The notes: a model not told the origin generated them from the sequence alone. Shown: positions 1 through 7,205, numbered from the stretch's first letter. The stretch: DNA of 7,869 nucleotides from Candidatus Methanofastidiosia archaeon (GCA_020854925.1 JAHKLV010000155.1:1-7869), one strand, 5' to 3'. A program made the numbers and translations.

Positions 1-312
1 AGCGCCGACCCCCGCGCCGACGCACAGGCCCTGTGCCAGGCCATCGGCCGCTCCCACGCGGACATGGCGCTCCTCGATACCGGCGCAGGCACGGGAAGGG
101 CCCACGACCGGGCGGTCTCCCAACTCGTGGCACGCGACGTTGACATCGTCCTTGCCGGCGGGCTGTCGCCCGAAACGGTGCAGGAGGCACTGCGGGATAT
201 CGGGCCCGCGGGCGTCGACGTCTCTTCAGGGGTTGAATCTGGGGGAAGGCAGGACCCCGAGAAGATACAGGCATTTCTTACCGCCGTACGTTCCATGGAG
301 GTGGTGACGTGA
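1..312 (+). CDS. trpF: Phosphoribosylanthranilate isomerase, C-terminal part (start lies outside window)
   Basis: TrpF isomerises N-(5-phosphoribosyl)anthranilate to CdRP, the third step of tryptophan synthesis from chorismate, in the cytoplasm. The frame is open from base 1 and gives 103 residues before TGA at 310-312, roughly the C-terminal half of a family usually about 200-220 residues long. Diagnostic stretches of the (beta/alpha)8 barrel are visible: LLDT followed by GAGTG, then LAGGLSP (phosphate-binding strand and turn), and near the end GVDVSSGVESGG followed by DPEKIQAF, the classic TrpF C-terminal signature. The stop overlaps the GTG start of trpB by four bases (GTGA), so the two are probably translationally coupled within one trp operon. 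The identification is firm; the N-terminal half cannot be seen. Confidence 0.93.
   Translation, partial: SADPRADAQALCQAIGRSHADMALLDTGAGTGRAHDRAVSQLVARDVDIVLAGGLSPETVQEALRDIGPAGVDVSSGVESGGRQDPEKIQAFLTAVRSMEVVT
297..303 (+). promoter_or_regulatory. Ribosome binding site of trpB
   Basis: GGAGGTG lies inside the end of trpF, five bases before the GTG codon at 309. It matches the expected archaeal 16S anti-Shine-Dalgarno and supports the GTG start rather than an internal ATG. Confidence 0.75.
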
Positions 313-1466
313 AATTTGGTCAGTTTGGGGGGCAGTTCGTCCCCGAAGTCATGATGCAGCCGCTCGCGGAGCTTGACGAGGCCTACCGGTCCCTTGTTCC
401 GAAAAAGGTATTCCAATCGCAGCTTGCAACGCTGCTTTCCGACTACTGTGGCAGGCCTACGCTCCTGTACCACGCGCGCCGATTTTCAGAGGCGCTCGGC
501 GGAGCGCAGGTCTACCTCAAGCGAGAGGACCTGCTGCACGGAGGTGCGCACAAGATAAACAACACCGTGGCCCAGGCGCTCCTTGCCAAGACGATGGGAA
601 AACGACGCCTCATCGCGGAGACGGGCGCGGGGCAGCACGGGGTGGCCACCGCCATGGCGGGGGCGCTTCTCGGCATGGAGACGGACGTGTACATGGGGGC
701 AAAGGATGTGGAGCGCCAGGCGATGAACGTCTTCAGGATGCGCCTTCTCGGGGCGCGGGTCCACACGGTGCAGACCGGCTCGAAGACGCTCAAGGACGCC
801 ACGAACGAAGCCTTCCGCGAATGGATAGCGACCTTTGAGGACACGTACTACCTCATCGGCTCGGTGATGGGCCCGCACCCCTACCCGTCCATGGTGCGCG
901 ACTTCCAATGCGTCATCGGCAGGGAGGCGCGCAGCCAGATGGTTACGCAGACGGGTGCGCTCCCCTCGTGCGTCATCGCCTGTGTTGGCGGGGGAAGTAA
1001 CGCCATCGGCATCTTCCATGCCTTCCTCGATGACAACGTGGGGTTGGTGGGTGTCGAGGCGGCAGGCAAGGGCGTAGACACGCCGCAGCACTGCGCCACG
1101 GTGGGAAAGGGCTCTCCCGGGGTCCTGCATGGCATGCATTCGCTCTTCCTCCAGGACGGGGAGGGCCACATCGCCGGCACGCACAGCATCTCGGCAGGGC
1201 TTGACTATCCTGGCGTAGGTCCCGAGCATGCCTTCCTCAACGAGTCGGGGCGCGTGTCATACGTATCAGCGACCGATGAAGAGGTGCTGGGCGCCTTTTC
1301 CCTCCTCTCGCGGACAGAGGGCATTATCCCCGCCCTCGAGTCGTCCCATGCGCTAGCGCATGCCATGAAGGTCGCCCCGCAGTTCGGTCATGACGAGGCC
1401 GTGCTCGTGAATCTGTCGGGACGGGGGGACAAGGACCTCGGCATCGTCATGGAGGCGATGGGATGA
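309..1466 (+). CDS. trpB: Tryptophan synthase beta subunit (TrpB1 type)
   Basis: TrpB is the PLP enzyme that condenses indole, channelled from TrpA, with L-serine to make tryptophan. The 385-residue length fits the family (about 385-400). The start is GTG at 309: it has a strong ribosome binding site and the N-terminus MKFGQFGGQFVPE aligns with the beginning of archaeal TrpB such as the Pyrococcus protein. The PLP lysine is Lys82 in REDLLHGGAHKINN; Glu104 in AETGAGQHG is the catalytic glutamate; GGGSNA at 227-232 is the phosphate-binding loop; LDYPGVGPEH at 298-307 holds the mobile-region aspartate; SGRGDKD at 370-376 contacts the PLP ring. All key residues are present, so it should be active. 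It overlaps trpF and trpA by four bases on either side, as expected for alpha2beta2 partners made in step. It is TrpB1, not the longer TrpB2. Confidence 0.97.
   Translation: MKFGQFGGQFVPEVMMQPLAELDEAYRSLVPKKVFQSQLATLLSDYCGRPTLLYHARRFSEALGGAQVYLKREDLLHGGAHKINNTVAQALLAKTMGKRRLIAETGAGQHGVATAMAGALLGMETDVYMGAKDVERQAMNVFRMRLLGARVHTVQTGSKTLKDATNEAFREWIATFEDTYYLIGSVMGPHPYPSMVRDFQCVIGREARSQMVTQTGALPSCVIACVGGGSNAIGIFHAFLDDNVGLVGVEAAGKGVDTPQHCATVGKGSPGVLHGMHSLFLQDGEGHIAGTHSISAGLDYPGVGPEHAFLNESGRVSYVSATDEEVLGAFSLLSRTEGIIPALESSHALAHAMKVAPQFGHDEAVLVNLSGRGDKDLGIVMEAMG
1451..1455 (+). promoter_or_regulatory. Ribosome binding site of trpA
   Basis: GGAGG within the last codons of trpB stands seven bases before the ATG at 1463. 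It fixes the trpA start at the ATGA overlap with the trpB stop. Confidence 0.7.
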
Positions 1467-2230
1467 TCCGCCGCCCGGCACTCATCCCCTTCATCACCGC
1501 GGGGGACCCAGACCTTGCCGCGACCCTGGCGTTTATGGAGGCCATGGCGCCGCATGCCGACGTCATCGAGCTCGGCGTGCCGTTTAGCGACCCGCTTGCC
1601 GACGGCCCCACCATTCAGCAGGCAAGCGCCCGGGCGCTGGCCTCGGGCACGACGGTGGACGGCATCTTTGCCACCGTGCGGGCGTTCAAGGCCCAGCACG
1701 ACACCCCCGTGGTGCTCATGCTCTACTACAACATGGCCTACCGACGCGGCGTCGAGGCGTTCGTGCGCGATGCGGCGTCGGCTGGTGTCGACGGCATCCT
1801 CGTCGTAGACCTCCCCCTTGAAGAGGCAGGACCGCTTCGGGACGCGTGCGGACGCCATGGCGTCAACACCGTTTTCCTCGCCGCCCCCAACACGCCTCCG
1901 TCGCGCCTGAGGGCGATAGACCGTGCAAGCACTGGTTATGTCTACCTCGTCTCAAAGTTCGGGACCACGGGAGCGTGCGCGGAATTGCCACCTGCGTTGG
2001 CCAGCATCATTGCCCGGGTCACAGGGGCATGCGCGTCCCCGGTCGCCGTGGGATTCGGCATCTCGACGCCGGAGCAGGCATCGCGCGTCATAGGGCTCGG
2101 GGCGGACGGCGTGGTAGTGGGAAGCGCCCTTGTGGACCTCGTCTCCGCCCGCGGAGCGGACGCCACCGACGATATCGCCTCGTTTTTGGCGGCGTGCAGG
2201 CGCCGTATCGGCGGCGGTGACACCCCCTGA
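1463..2230 (+). CDS. trpA: Tryptophan synthase alpha subunit
   Basis: TrpA cleaves indole-3-glycerol phosphate to indole and glyceraldehyde-3-phosphate and passes the indole to TrpB. The 255-residue protein begins MIRRPALIPFITAGDP. It therefore lacks the extra N-terminal helix of bacterial TrpA (E. coli 268 residues), and looks like the short archaeal form. The catalytic acids are visible in ELGVPFSDPLADGPT: Glu36 and Asp47 correspond to Glu49 and Asp60 of E. coli. YLVSKFGTTGA at 161-171 is the mobile loop-6 region in its archaeal spelling; VGFGIS (196-201) and VVGSALV (218-224) bind the substrate phosphate. The ATG overlaps the trpB stop (ATGA), so this is the next operon gene and, in this window, the last one. 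No trpD follows; a new promoter starts about 35 bases downstream. Confidence 0.96.
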   Translation: MIRRPALIPFITAGDPDLAATLAFMEAMAPHADVIELGVPFSDPLADGPTIQQASARALASGTTVDGIFATVRAFKAQHDTPVVLMLYYNMAYRRGVEAFVRDAASAGVDGILVVDLPLEEAGPLRDACGRHGVNTVFLAAPNTPPSRLRAIDRASTGYVYLVSKFGTTGACAELPPALASIIARVTGACASPVAVGFGISTPEQASRVIGLGADGVVVGSALVDLVSARGADATDDIASFLAACRRRIGGGDTP

Positions 2231-2260
2231 ATGGGCCGCGTGCAGGAAACCGTGGGAGCA

Positions 2261-2272
2261 AACCTTATATAC
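2261..2272 (+). promoter_or_regulatory. Archaeal promoter (TATA box) of the FAD oxidoreductase-thiL unit
   Basis: TTATATA at 2265-2271, preceded by AGCAAACC (a possible BRE), is a good archaeal TATA element in an otherwise GC-rich 67-base gap after trpA. Transcription would be expected to begin about 25-27 bases after its centre, close to 2294, almost on the ATG at 2298. The downstream genes thus appear to be separated from the trp operon and to carry a very short or absent leader. Confidence 0.6.
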
Positions 2273-2297
2273 GTGCTGCATCGAAGTCTCAAAGGAC

Positions 2298-3692
2298 ATG
2301 AACACTTCCACCTGCCCCCGTATCGTCATTATCGGCGCCGGCATCAGCGGCCTGCTCTCCGCCCTCGCCCTTTCCAAAGAGGGCCACGCCGTCACCGTGC
2401 TCGAGCGAGAACCCGAAGTGGGGGGTGTCTGCCGAAGCTACCGTGTCGGCCCCTACAAGGTCGACACCGGCCCCCATATCATCACGCGGCTCCAGGACGG
2501 GCCGCTGCGCACGCTCATCGACGACTACTTCGAGACGGCGCCGGTCTTCGTCCCCCATGGTGAGTACCACGTGCGGACGCAAGACAAGGTACGGACCTTT
2601 CCCTGGACGCTCAAGTCCTTCGCCCTGTTCGACCTTCTTCCCAAGACGGACCGTATCGAGCTTATCCAGGCCATCACGTCGGCCTACTCGCAGCGGGCGC
2701 TCGGCCTCCTCAACGACGACATCCCCGTGCTTGATGTCGTGCGCGACCGGTCGCTTAGCGAGCGCACCCTTTCCTTCCTCGACATCATGTGCCAGTTCAT
2801 GACCGGCGTCGGCATGGACAAGACGCCGCTCACCCGATTTTTCGACTCGCAGGACTACAAGAACAAGCGGCAGGTCCAGGACCCGCTCGACTACCTCAAC
2901 GGCATCAGGAACATCATCACGAAAAAGGGTGCGCAGGACCAGCAGTACCCCAAAGGAGGCGTGCAGACGCTTGTCACCTCCATCCTCTCATCCCTGCCGG
3001 AGGGGCGTGTCGACATCAGGACCTCGTGCGAGGCGACGCGGATACGCGTGGAGGGTGGCAGGGTGTCGGCTGTTGAAACGCCTGAAGGAGACCTTCCGGC
3101 AGATATCGTCATCTATTCGACGTACGCGTCGGACCTTCCCCAGTACGTTGACGCGCTTCCCACCTCGTACGCCCAGCGCCTGCGCTCACTGGAAAAGGTG
3201 CGCTCGCTCACCCTGTGGCTCGGGCTCGATACCCGGCTCTTTACCAACAACGGAAGCGAGATATGGATTGACAGCACCCCGCCGTGCTGGGTGGTGCCGA
3301 CCTCCGACTATGACGAGAGCCTCGCCCCCAGCGGCCACCAGGTGGTGGGATGCACGACGTCCCTGCCCGCAGGCGCCGACATCGACGCCTTCAAAACGCA
3401 GTTCCTCGCCGCCCTGTACCGCCAGATGCCCGGCATCGAGGACCACATCACCATGACGCACTGGCAGGTGCTCGTTCCGGAAAAGGCCGCCTGGGTCGTA
3501 CGCCAGGAGATGCCTTCGTGCCGGACGCCCATCAAGGGGCTGTACCTTGTGGGCACGGACACCACGCGAAAGTCCATGGGCGTCACCCGTGCATCGTACT
3601 CGGTGCTGACCCTTCTCGAGGCCCTTACGGCCGACGGCGTGCTCGAAAAGGGCGGACAGGCACGGAGGGGGCGCGGCCATGAGGATAGCTGA
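2298..3692 (+). CDS. FAD-dependent oxidoreductase, phytoene desaturase / amine oxidase-like
   Basis: The protein (464 residues) opens with a dinucleotide-binding Rossmann fold: IVIIGAGISG gives GxGxxG at 13-18, Glu36 ends the second strand (LERE) to hold the ribose, and VGGVCRS at 41-47 is the typical second FAD motif of the flavin amine oxidase, protoporphyrinogen oxidase and phytoene desaturase superfamily. The C-terminus has the matching FAD motif, GLYLVGTDTTRKSMGVTRAS (from about 414). No transmembrane segment is evident. The frame is open upstream to 2130 inside trpA, but I choose ATG 2298 because the TATA box at 2265 lies between and the Rossmann strand begins directly after it. Substrate is not recognisable; an isoprenoid (carotenoid or lipid) desaturation or saturation is a family-based guess. 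The stop lies 14 bases inside thiL, so the two are probably co-translated, although no functional link is known to me. Confidence 0.85.
   Translation: MNTSTCPRIVIIGAGISGLLSALALSKEGHAVTVLEREPEVGGVCRSYRVGPYKVDTGPHIITRLQDGPLRTLIDDYFETAPVFVPHGEYHVRTQDKVRTFPWTLKSFALFDLLPKTDRIELIQAITSAYSQRALGLLNDDIPVLDVVRDRSLSERTLSFLDIMCQFMTGVGMDKTPLTRFFDSQDYKNKRQVQDPLDYLNGIRNIITKKGAQDQQYPKGGVQTLVTSILSSLPEGRVDIRTSCEATRIRVEGGRVSAVETPEGDLPADIVIYSTYASDLPQYVDALPTSYAQRLRSLEKVRSLTLWLGLDTRLFTNNGSEIWIDSTPPCWVVPTSDYDESLAPSGHQVVGCTTSLPAGADIDAFKTQFLAALYRQMPGIEDHITMTHWQVLVPEKAAWVVRQEMPSCRTPIKGLYLVGTDTTRKSMGVTRASYSVLTLLEALTADGVLEKGGQARRGRGHEDS
3664..3670 (+). promoter_or_regulatory. Ribosome binding site of thiL
   Basis: GGAGGGG, eight bases before ATG 3679 and inside the end of the FAD oxidoreductase gene. 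It supports that start and translational coupling of the two genes. Confidence 0.65.
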
Positions 3693-4692
3693 CATCGGCG
3701 GTGAAGAGGCACTCATAGCACTCCTTGCCGGCATGCTCCCGCCCGCCCCGGCCGACGTCGACCGGGGCATCGGCGACGACTGCGCCGTCATCCGGATCGG
3801 CGGCGCGGCGCTTCTCGTGACCGCCGATACCCTTGTCGAAGGGACGCACTTCTCCTTTTCCTGGCACACCCCCGCCGAGGTGGGGGCCAAGCTCATGGAA
3901 TGCAACGTTTCGGACATTGTCGCCATGGGAGGAACGCCGGCGCATGCCGTCGTGTCCGTCTGCCTTCCACCCGATACCGCTGTCGAAACGGTGCGCGACG
4001 TCTATGCGGGGTTGGTGGAAAGCGCCGCGCGACACGGGGTCGCCATCGTCGGCGGTGACACGGTCCACGGGATTGAGCATGTCTACTCGCTCACGCTTAT
4101 TGGGCGCGCAGGCCCGTATGGCGCGGTGTCACGCTCCGGCGCGCGGCCGGGGGACAGGATCTGCGTTACCGGCTCCGTGGGGGGCAGCGCCGCGGGGCTT
4201 GCCTTCCTCCAGGCGGGAAGAGGCAGGACGTATGCGGGCCGGCACCTCTGCCCGCACGCCGTGCCGGCGCCCCTGGGGCAGGAGATAGCCCGGTACGCCA
4301 CCGCCATGATCGACGTGAGCGATGGGCTCGCCACCGAGGTGCGCCACCTCTGCGAGGCGAGCGGAACAGGTGCCCTCCTTGAGCGCGACGCCATTCCCCT
4401 GGCACCCGAAGCCCTGGCCGCCCGGGACCTGCTCGGCTGCGACCCCTACGAGCTCGCCCTATCCGGCGGCGAGGACTACGAGCTCGTGTTCACCCTGCCC
4501 CAGGAACGGCTCGCTGCGCTGCGCAGGGCGGTACCCCGCCTGGCAATCTCAGATATAGGGGCCATGGATGCCAAGGAAACCGGCGTGAGAATCCGAAGCG
4601 GCGGCAAGATCCTGGGACTCAAAGGCGGATACGACCATTTCGTGGTCCCGTCCCACGTGCAGCGTCATTCCCCCGATTCGGGGACCTCGTAG
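3679..4692 (+). CDS. thiL: Thiamine-monophosphate kinase
   Basis: ThiL phosphorylates thiamine monophosphate with ATP to thiamine diphosphate, the active cofactor; it is a cytoplasmic, Mg-dependent dimer of the AIR synthase (PurM/HypE/SelD) superfamily. The 337 residues match the family length. Key motifs appear in order: GIGDDCAV at 30-37 (metal and nucleotide binding), TADTLVEGTHF at 48-58, NVSDIVAMGG at 76-85, VGGDT at 124-128, MIDVSDGLATEV at 210-221, and SGGEDYELVF at 262-271. The SDGL and GGEDYEL motifs separate ThiL from PurM, SelD and HypE. It follows the FAD oxidoreductase with a 14-base overlap, and its 3' end overlaps the end of the opposing response regulator gene by 28 bases. No TPP riboswitch is seen before the unit. 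High confidence. Confidence 0.96.
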   Translation: MRIADIGGEEALIALLAGMLPPAPADVDRGIGDDCAVIRIGGAALLVTADTLVEGTHFSFSWHTPAEVGAKLMECNVSDIVAMGGTPAHAVVSVCLPPDTAVETVRDVYAGLVESAARHGVAIVGGDTVHGIEHVYSLTLIGRAGPYGAVSRSGARPGDRICVTGSVGGSAAGLAFLQAGRGRTYAGRHLCPHAVPAPLGQEIARYATAMIDVSDGLATEVRHLCEASGTGALLERDAIPLAPEALAARDLLGCDPYELALSGGEDYELVFTLPQERLAALRRAVPRLAISDIGAMDAKETGVRIRSGGKILGLKGGYDHFVVPSHVQRHSPDSGTS

Positions 4693-5813
4693 AAGAGCTC
4701 GAGCTTTGACACCGTGCCGTCGTCGTTGTAAATGGGATGTTCTGTAAGAAGGAATCGCTTTCCTATGCGTTCATAGGAGCGCGAACGCGTGAGAGACGTC
4801 CCTGCAAACACCGTTTCGTTGGGGCATTCCTCACAGGGTGCGTCCTTTCCGTGAAGGTATGCGTAGCACGGCTTGTCCTCCGGCGGGCCGAAGAGGGACA
4901 CAAGGTGCGGATTCGCATAGGCGATGGAGTAGTCGGCGTTGATGATGTAGACGCCGATACGGAGCGATTCGAGCACCGACATGAACGTGTTGCGTTCCCG
5001 CTCGAGCGCGTGCACCATCCTGGCCTGTGCTGAAACGTCTGTTGCCGAGCACAGGACGCCCGAAAGGGTACCGTCTGAACCGTAAAGCGGCACCATGTCC
5101 CACAGAAGGGTGGGCGCCTTGCCGGAAGGCAGGTCGAAGCGGTAGGGGGTTCGCTGCTGGCCGTGGCGGGGATCAGCGAGAATGGCATCAAAGCGGTTTC
5201 GAAGCTCATCCCCGTGCGGCGCACAGTACGGAGACGAGAAAAAGGATACTCCCGGCAGGTCCTCACGGCCATAAAGCGATATCCCGTATGTGTTGACCAT
5301 TGTGACAATCCCCCGTGTGTCAAGTGCCAGCATGAGGACGCCGGCGACATCGAAGTACTGCGCCGCAAGGTGCTCCTTTTCCCGAAGGCAGCGGCGAACC
5401 TCCGCGCGCTCGCGCTGCACCTCGTAAAGCTGCAGCTGCGTCAGGAGCGCATGATAGAGGCGGTCGAATCCCGCAAGCCCGAGGTCTTTCGTAAAATAAT
5501 CGCTGGCACCCGATACAAAGGCATCGCGCGCCACCTGCTCGTCACCCTGGCCGGTGAGAAAGATAAACGGCATGCGACGGCCCGTGCGGCGCACCGCCCT
5601 GAGCACGTCAAGGCCGGTCCCGTCGGGAAGCTGGTAATCACAGAGGATGCAGTCGTAGTCCCCCCTGCACGCGGTGTCGACCGCATCCTTGAGCGTAGGG
5701 GCCGTATCAAACCCGAAGCCTCCGTTTCCTGCCTTTTCTGACCTCCGGCGAAGATGTATCTGCACAACATCGGCATAGTCGCCGTCGTCCTCTATATGCA
5801 GGACACGGTACAT
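4665..5813 (-). CDS. Response regulator with two PAS domains, no kinase or DNA-binding domain
   Basis: This 382-residue protein begins with a receiver domain (about 1-125): acidic pair Glu8/Asp9-Asp10 in HIEDD, phosphoacceptor Asp59 in ILCDYQLPDGTG, Thr87 in FLTGQG and Lys109 in YFTKD, a complete switch set. A linker helix leads to a PAS domain (about 150-265, ending in a PAC-like GVLCSATDVS) and a short coiled segment (about 265-280), then a second PAS domain (about 283-378). There is no histidine kinase, GGDEF or helix-turn-helix part, so it probably relays a signal by protein contacts; such receiver-PAS proteins are common in methanogens. The second PAS carries a Cys316...Cys327-x2-Cys330 motif that might bind metal or sense redox state. 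ATG 5813 is chosen because the receiver starts there and a TATA element lies 27 bases upstream. A partner kinase is not in the window. Confidence 0.88.
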   Translation of the reverse strand: MYRVLHIEDDGDYADVVQIHLRRRSEKAGNGGFGFDTAPTLKDAVDTACRGDYDCILCDYQLPDGTGLDVLRAVRRTGRRMPFIFLTGQGDEQVARDAFVSGASDYFTKDLGLAGFDRLYHALLTQLQLYEVQRERAEVRRCLREKEHLAAQYFDVAGVLMLALDTRGIVTMVNTYGISLYGREDLPGVSFFSSPYCAPHGDELRNRFDAILADPRHGQQRTPYRFDLPSGKAPTLLWDMVPLYGSDGTLSGVLCSATDVSAQARMVHALERERNTFMSVLESLRIGVYIINADYSIAYANPHLVSLFGPPEDKPCYAYLHGKDAPCEECPNETVFAGTSLTRSRSYERIGKRFLLTEHPIYNDDGTVSKLELFYEVPESGE

Positions 5814-5836
5814 GTTAAGACCTATGGTTCCGTTCG

Positions 5837-5845
5837 TTAATAAAC
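5837..5845 (-). promoter_or_regulatory. Archaeal TATA element of the response regulator gene
   Basis: On the minus strand GTTTATTAA lies with its centre about 27 bases before the ATG at 5813, which would place transcription start at or next to the start codon (leaderless or nearly so). A short CGTT-N4-AACG symmetry at 5835-5846 covers the same bases. The aldo/keto reductase gene upstream is in the same orientation, so read-through is also possible. Confidence 0.5.
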
Positions 5846-5886
5846 GTGTATGCTCAACGGAGTTGTAACATACGCGCCGGCATCAT

Positions 5887-5907
5887 ACGGGCATGCAAGG
5901 TGCCCGT
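5887..5907. repeat. Inverted repeat (7-bp stems, 7-base loop) between the two minus-strand genes
   Basis: ACGGGCA at 5887-5893 pairs perfectly with TGCCCGT at 5901-5907. It lies 38 bases after the aldo/keto reductase stop and about 75 bases before the response regulator start (minus-strand direction). No T-run follows, so it is not a typical terminator; a transcript hairpin or a protein binding site are both possible. Confidence 0.4.
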
Positions 5908-5945
5908 CGTGCCATCAAGCAACCCGATTGAATCCATGCAGGGAG

Positions 5946-7103
5946 CTAGTGCCCACCGGCATCCTTCTCCCTCAAATCCCGGTCCACTTCCCCAAGGAGC
6001 GTGGGGATGTCAAGCCCCTGGGGGCATCGCACCACGCACTTCCCGCACTGGGTGCATAAGGATACGTCAGAAGGCGCGTTTTCCCCTCCGCCACACAACC
6101 ACGTGGCATACTTTTCCGGCGCCCGCTCATCCTTGAACAGGTACCGGGCGTTATAGAGCTCAAAACAGGAGGGGATGTCCACGCCCTCGGGGCAGGGAAG
6201 GCAGTACCGGCATCCCGTGCATGCCACGCGCAGAAGGCTGCGGTATGCGCTAGCGGCCTCTCTGACGGCCTCATGCTCACGGGGGGAAAGCGCACCGGGA
6301 TGCGCTTCGCGTGCGGTGGCGCAGTTTTCCTCCACCTGCGACACGGACCCCATGCCCGACAGGACCGAGACCACGCCGGGATGGTCCCACACCCAGCGCA
6401 ACGCCCACGCCGCAGGGGAACGCCGCACCGGCGCACGGTCCCAGGCCGCCTGTACCTCGGGCGGTACCGGCGATGCCAGGGCGCCTCCCCGCAGCGGTTC
6501 CATGACCATGACGCCAATGCCCTTCGAGACAGCATAGGCAAGCCCTGCAGACCCGGCCTGGAAGGATTGGTCAAGATAGTTGTACTGTATGAGGCAGACA
6601 TCCCACGGGTGCGCATCGACGATGCGACGGAAGGTGGGAAGGTCGTCGTGGAAGGAGAATCCCACATGCCGTATCAGGCCTTCGTCCCGCGCCTCCTCGA
6701 GGTATGCCAGCGCGCCAAGCTCGCACATGGTGGCCCACGAGCCCCGGTCAAGGCTGTGGAGCAGATAGTAGTCAAGATATGCGGTACCCAGGCGCTCAAG
6801 CTGTCGGGGCAGGTACGAAGCAAGGTCTTCCCTTGTCTTCACCAACCAGCAGGGGAGCTTGGTCATGAGCGCATACGATTCGCGGGGTACGCCGGCAAGC
6901 GCCTCGCCGAGAAAGGGCTCGCTCTCGCCCCCGTGATAGGGCCAGGCGGTGTCGAGAAGGGTGATGCCCCCGGCGAGGGCGGCCGCAAGGGTAGAGCGTG
7001 CGGCGGGACGGTCGATGACACCATCCTTTTGGGGAAGGCGCATGGCGCCAAAGCCGAGGATGGAGAGCGGTGCCCCCGTTGATGGCACCGTACGGTACAG
7101 CAT
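5946..7103 (-). CDS. Aldo/keto reductase with C-terminal iron-sulfur binding motifs
   Basis: A 385-residue member of the ferredoxin-like aldo/keto reductase group (COG1453 type). The TIM-barrel part (about 1-285) keeps the catalytic tetrad: Asp51 and Tyr56 in LLDTAWPYHGGES, Lys82 in MTKLP, His116 in YYLLHSLD; VLSGMGSVSQVEEN at 247-260 is the nucleotide-binding end. The C-terminal 100 residues add two cysteine clusters: Cys295, 298, 301 and 304 (CTGCRYCLPCP) and Cys350, 353, 356 and 360 (CTQCGKCVVRCP), the second a ferredoxin-like [4Fe-4S] pattern. The substrate is unknown; electron transfer between a carbonyl substrate and ferredoxin or NAD(P)H is an inference. The frame remains open to 7805, but I place the start at ATG 7103, because a strong TATA box lies 24 bases upstream and barrel strand MLYRTVPSTGAPLSILGFGAM begins exactly here. 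Confidence 0.9.
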   Translation of the reverse strand: MLYRTVPSTGAPLSILGFGAMRLPQKDGVIDRPAARSTLAAALAGGITLLDTAWPYHGGESEPFLGEALAGVPRESYALMTKLPCWLVKTREDLASYLPRQLERLGTAYLDYYLLHSLDRGSWATMCELGALAYLEEARDEGLIRHVGFSFHDDLPTFRRIVDAHPWDVCLIQYNYLDQSFQAGSAGLAYAVSKGIGVMVMEPLRGGALASPVPPEVQAAWDRAPVRRSPAAWALRWVWDHPGVVSVLSGMGSVSQVEENCATAREAHPGALSPREHEAVREAASAYRSLLRVACTGCRYCLPCPEGVDIPSCFELYNARYLFKDERAPEKYATWLCGGGENAPSDVSLCTQCGKCVVRCPQGLDIPTLLGEVDRDLREKDAGGH

Positions 7104-7123
7104 GGGTATATCTCGGCACCGGG

Positions 7124-7139
7124 ATATAAATAATTTCAG
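7124..7139 (-). promoter_or_regulatory. Archaeal BRE/TATA promoter of the aldo/keto reductase
   Basis: On the minus strand the bases read CTGAAATT followed by ATTTATAT (TATA 7124-7131), the best BRE-TATA match in the window. The TATA centre is about 24 bases before ATG 7103, so the transcript is predicted to start at or very near the start codon, with no room for a ribosome binding site. This rules out the longer read-through start. Confidence 0.65.
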
Positions 7140-7166
7140 ACCTCTGCAGCAACAGGGCGCATAAGG

Positions 7167-7176
7167 GAACATGTTC
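7167..7176. repeat. Perfect 10-bp palindrome in the divergent promoter region
   Basis: GAACATGTTC is a perfect palindrome that overlaps the upstream edge of the presumed TATA element of the DUF3795 gene. The position is that of an operator for a dimeric regulator, but a single copy may be chance. Confidence 0.4.
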
Positions 7177-7182
7177 TTATCG
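7174..7182 (+). promoter_or_regulatory. Weak archaeal TATA element of the DUF3795 gene
   Basis: TTCTTATCG lies with its centre about 28 bases before ATG 7206, the same geometry as the other promoters in the window. The match to a TATA box is modest. An alternative element, ATATAAATAA at 7124-7133 read on the plus strand, would give a long leader. Confidence 0.4.
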
Positions 7183-7205
7183 ATTGCTTGCAGATGGGAT
7201 ATGCC

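Noticed and set aside
486..1229. Long antisense open frame (247 codons) across trpB
   Set aside because: Shadow of GC-rich codon use; arginine- and histidine-rich, with no recognisable motif, while the plus-strand trpB is complete.
2130..2297. Upstream extension of the FAD oxidoreductase into trpA
   Set aside because: The extra 56 residues lie in a trpA overlap, show no domain, and precede the TATA box; the Rossmann fold starts just after ATG 2298.
2231..2297. Trp attenuator, TPP riboswitch or terminator after trpA
   Set aside because: The 67-base gap shows no run of tryptophan codons, no T-run and no recognisable THI-box pattern; only a TATA element is seen.
3186..3926. Antisense open frame (246 codons) across the FAD oxidoreductase and thiL
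   Set aside because: It spans two well-supported genes on the other strand and has low-complexity composition.
5814..5945. tRNA or small RNA gene in the gap between the two minus-strand genes
   Set aside because: No cloverleaf or conserved T-arm sequence is visible; only a TATA element and a 7-bp inverted repeat are present.
6273..7082. Long plus-strand open frame (269 codons) across the aldo/keto reductase
   Set aside because: Antisense shadow of a well-supported gene; no domain or promoter fits.
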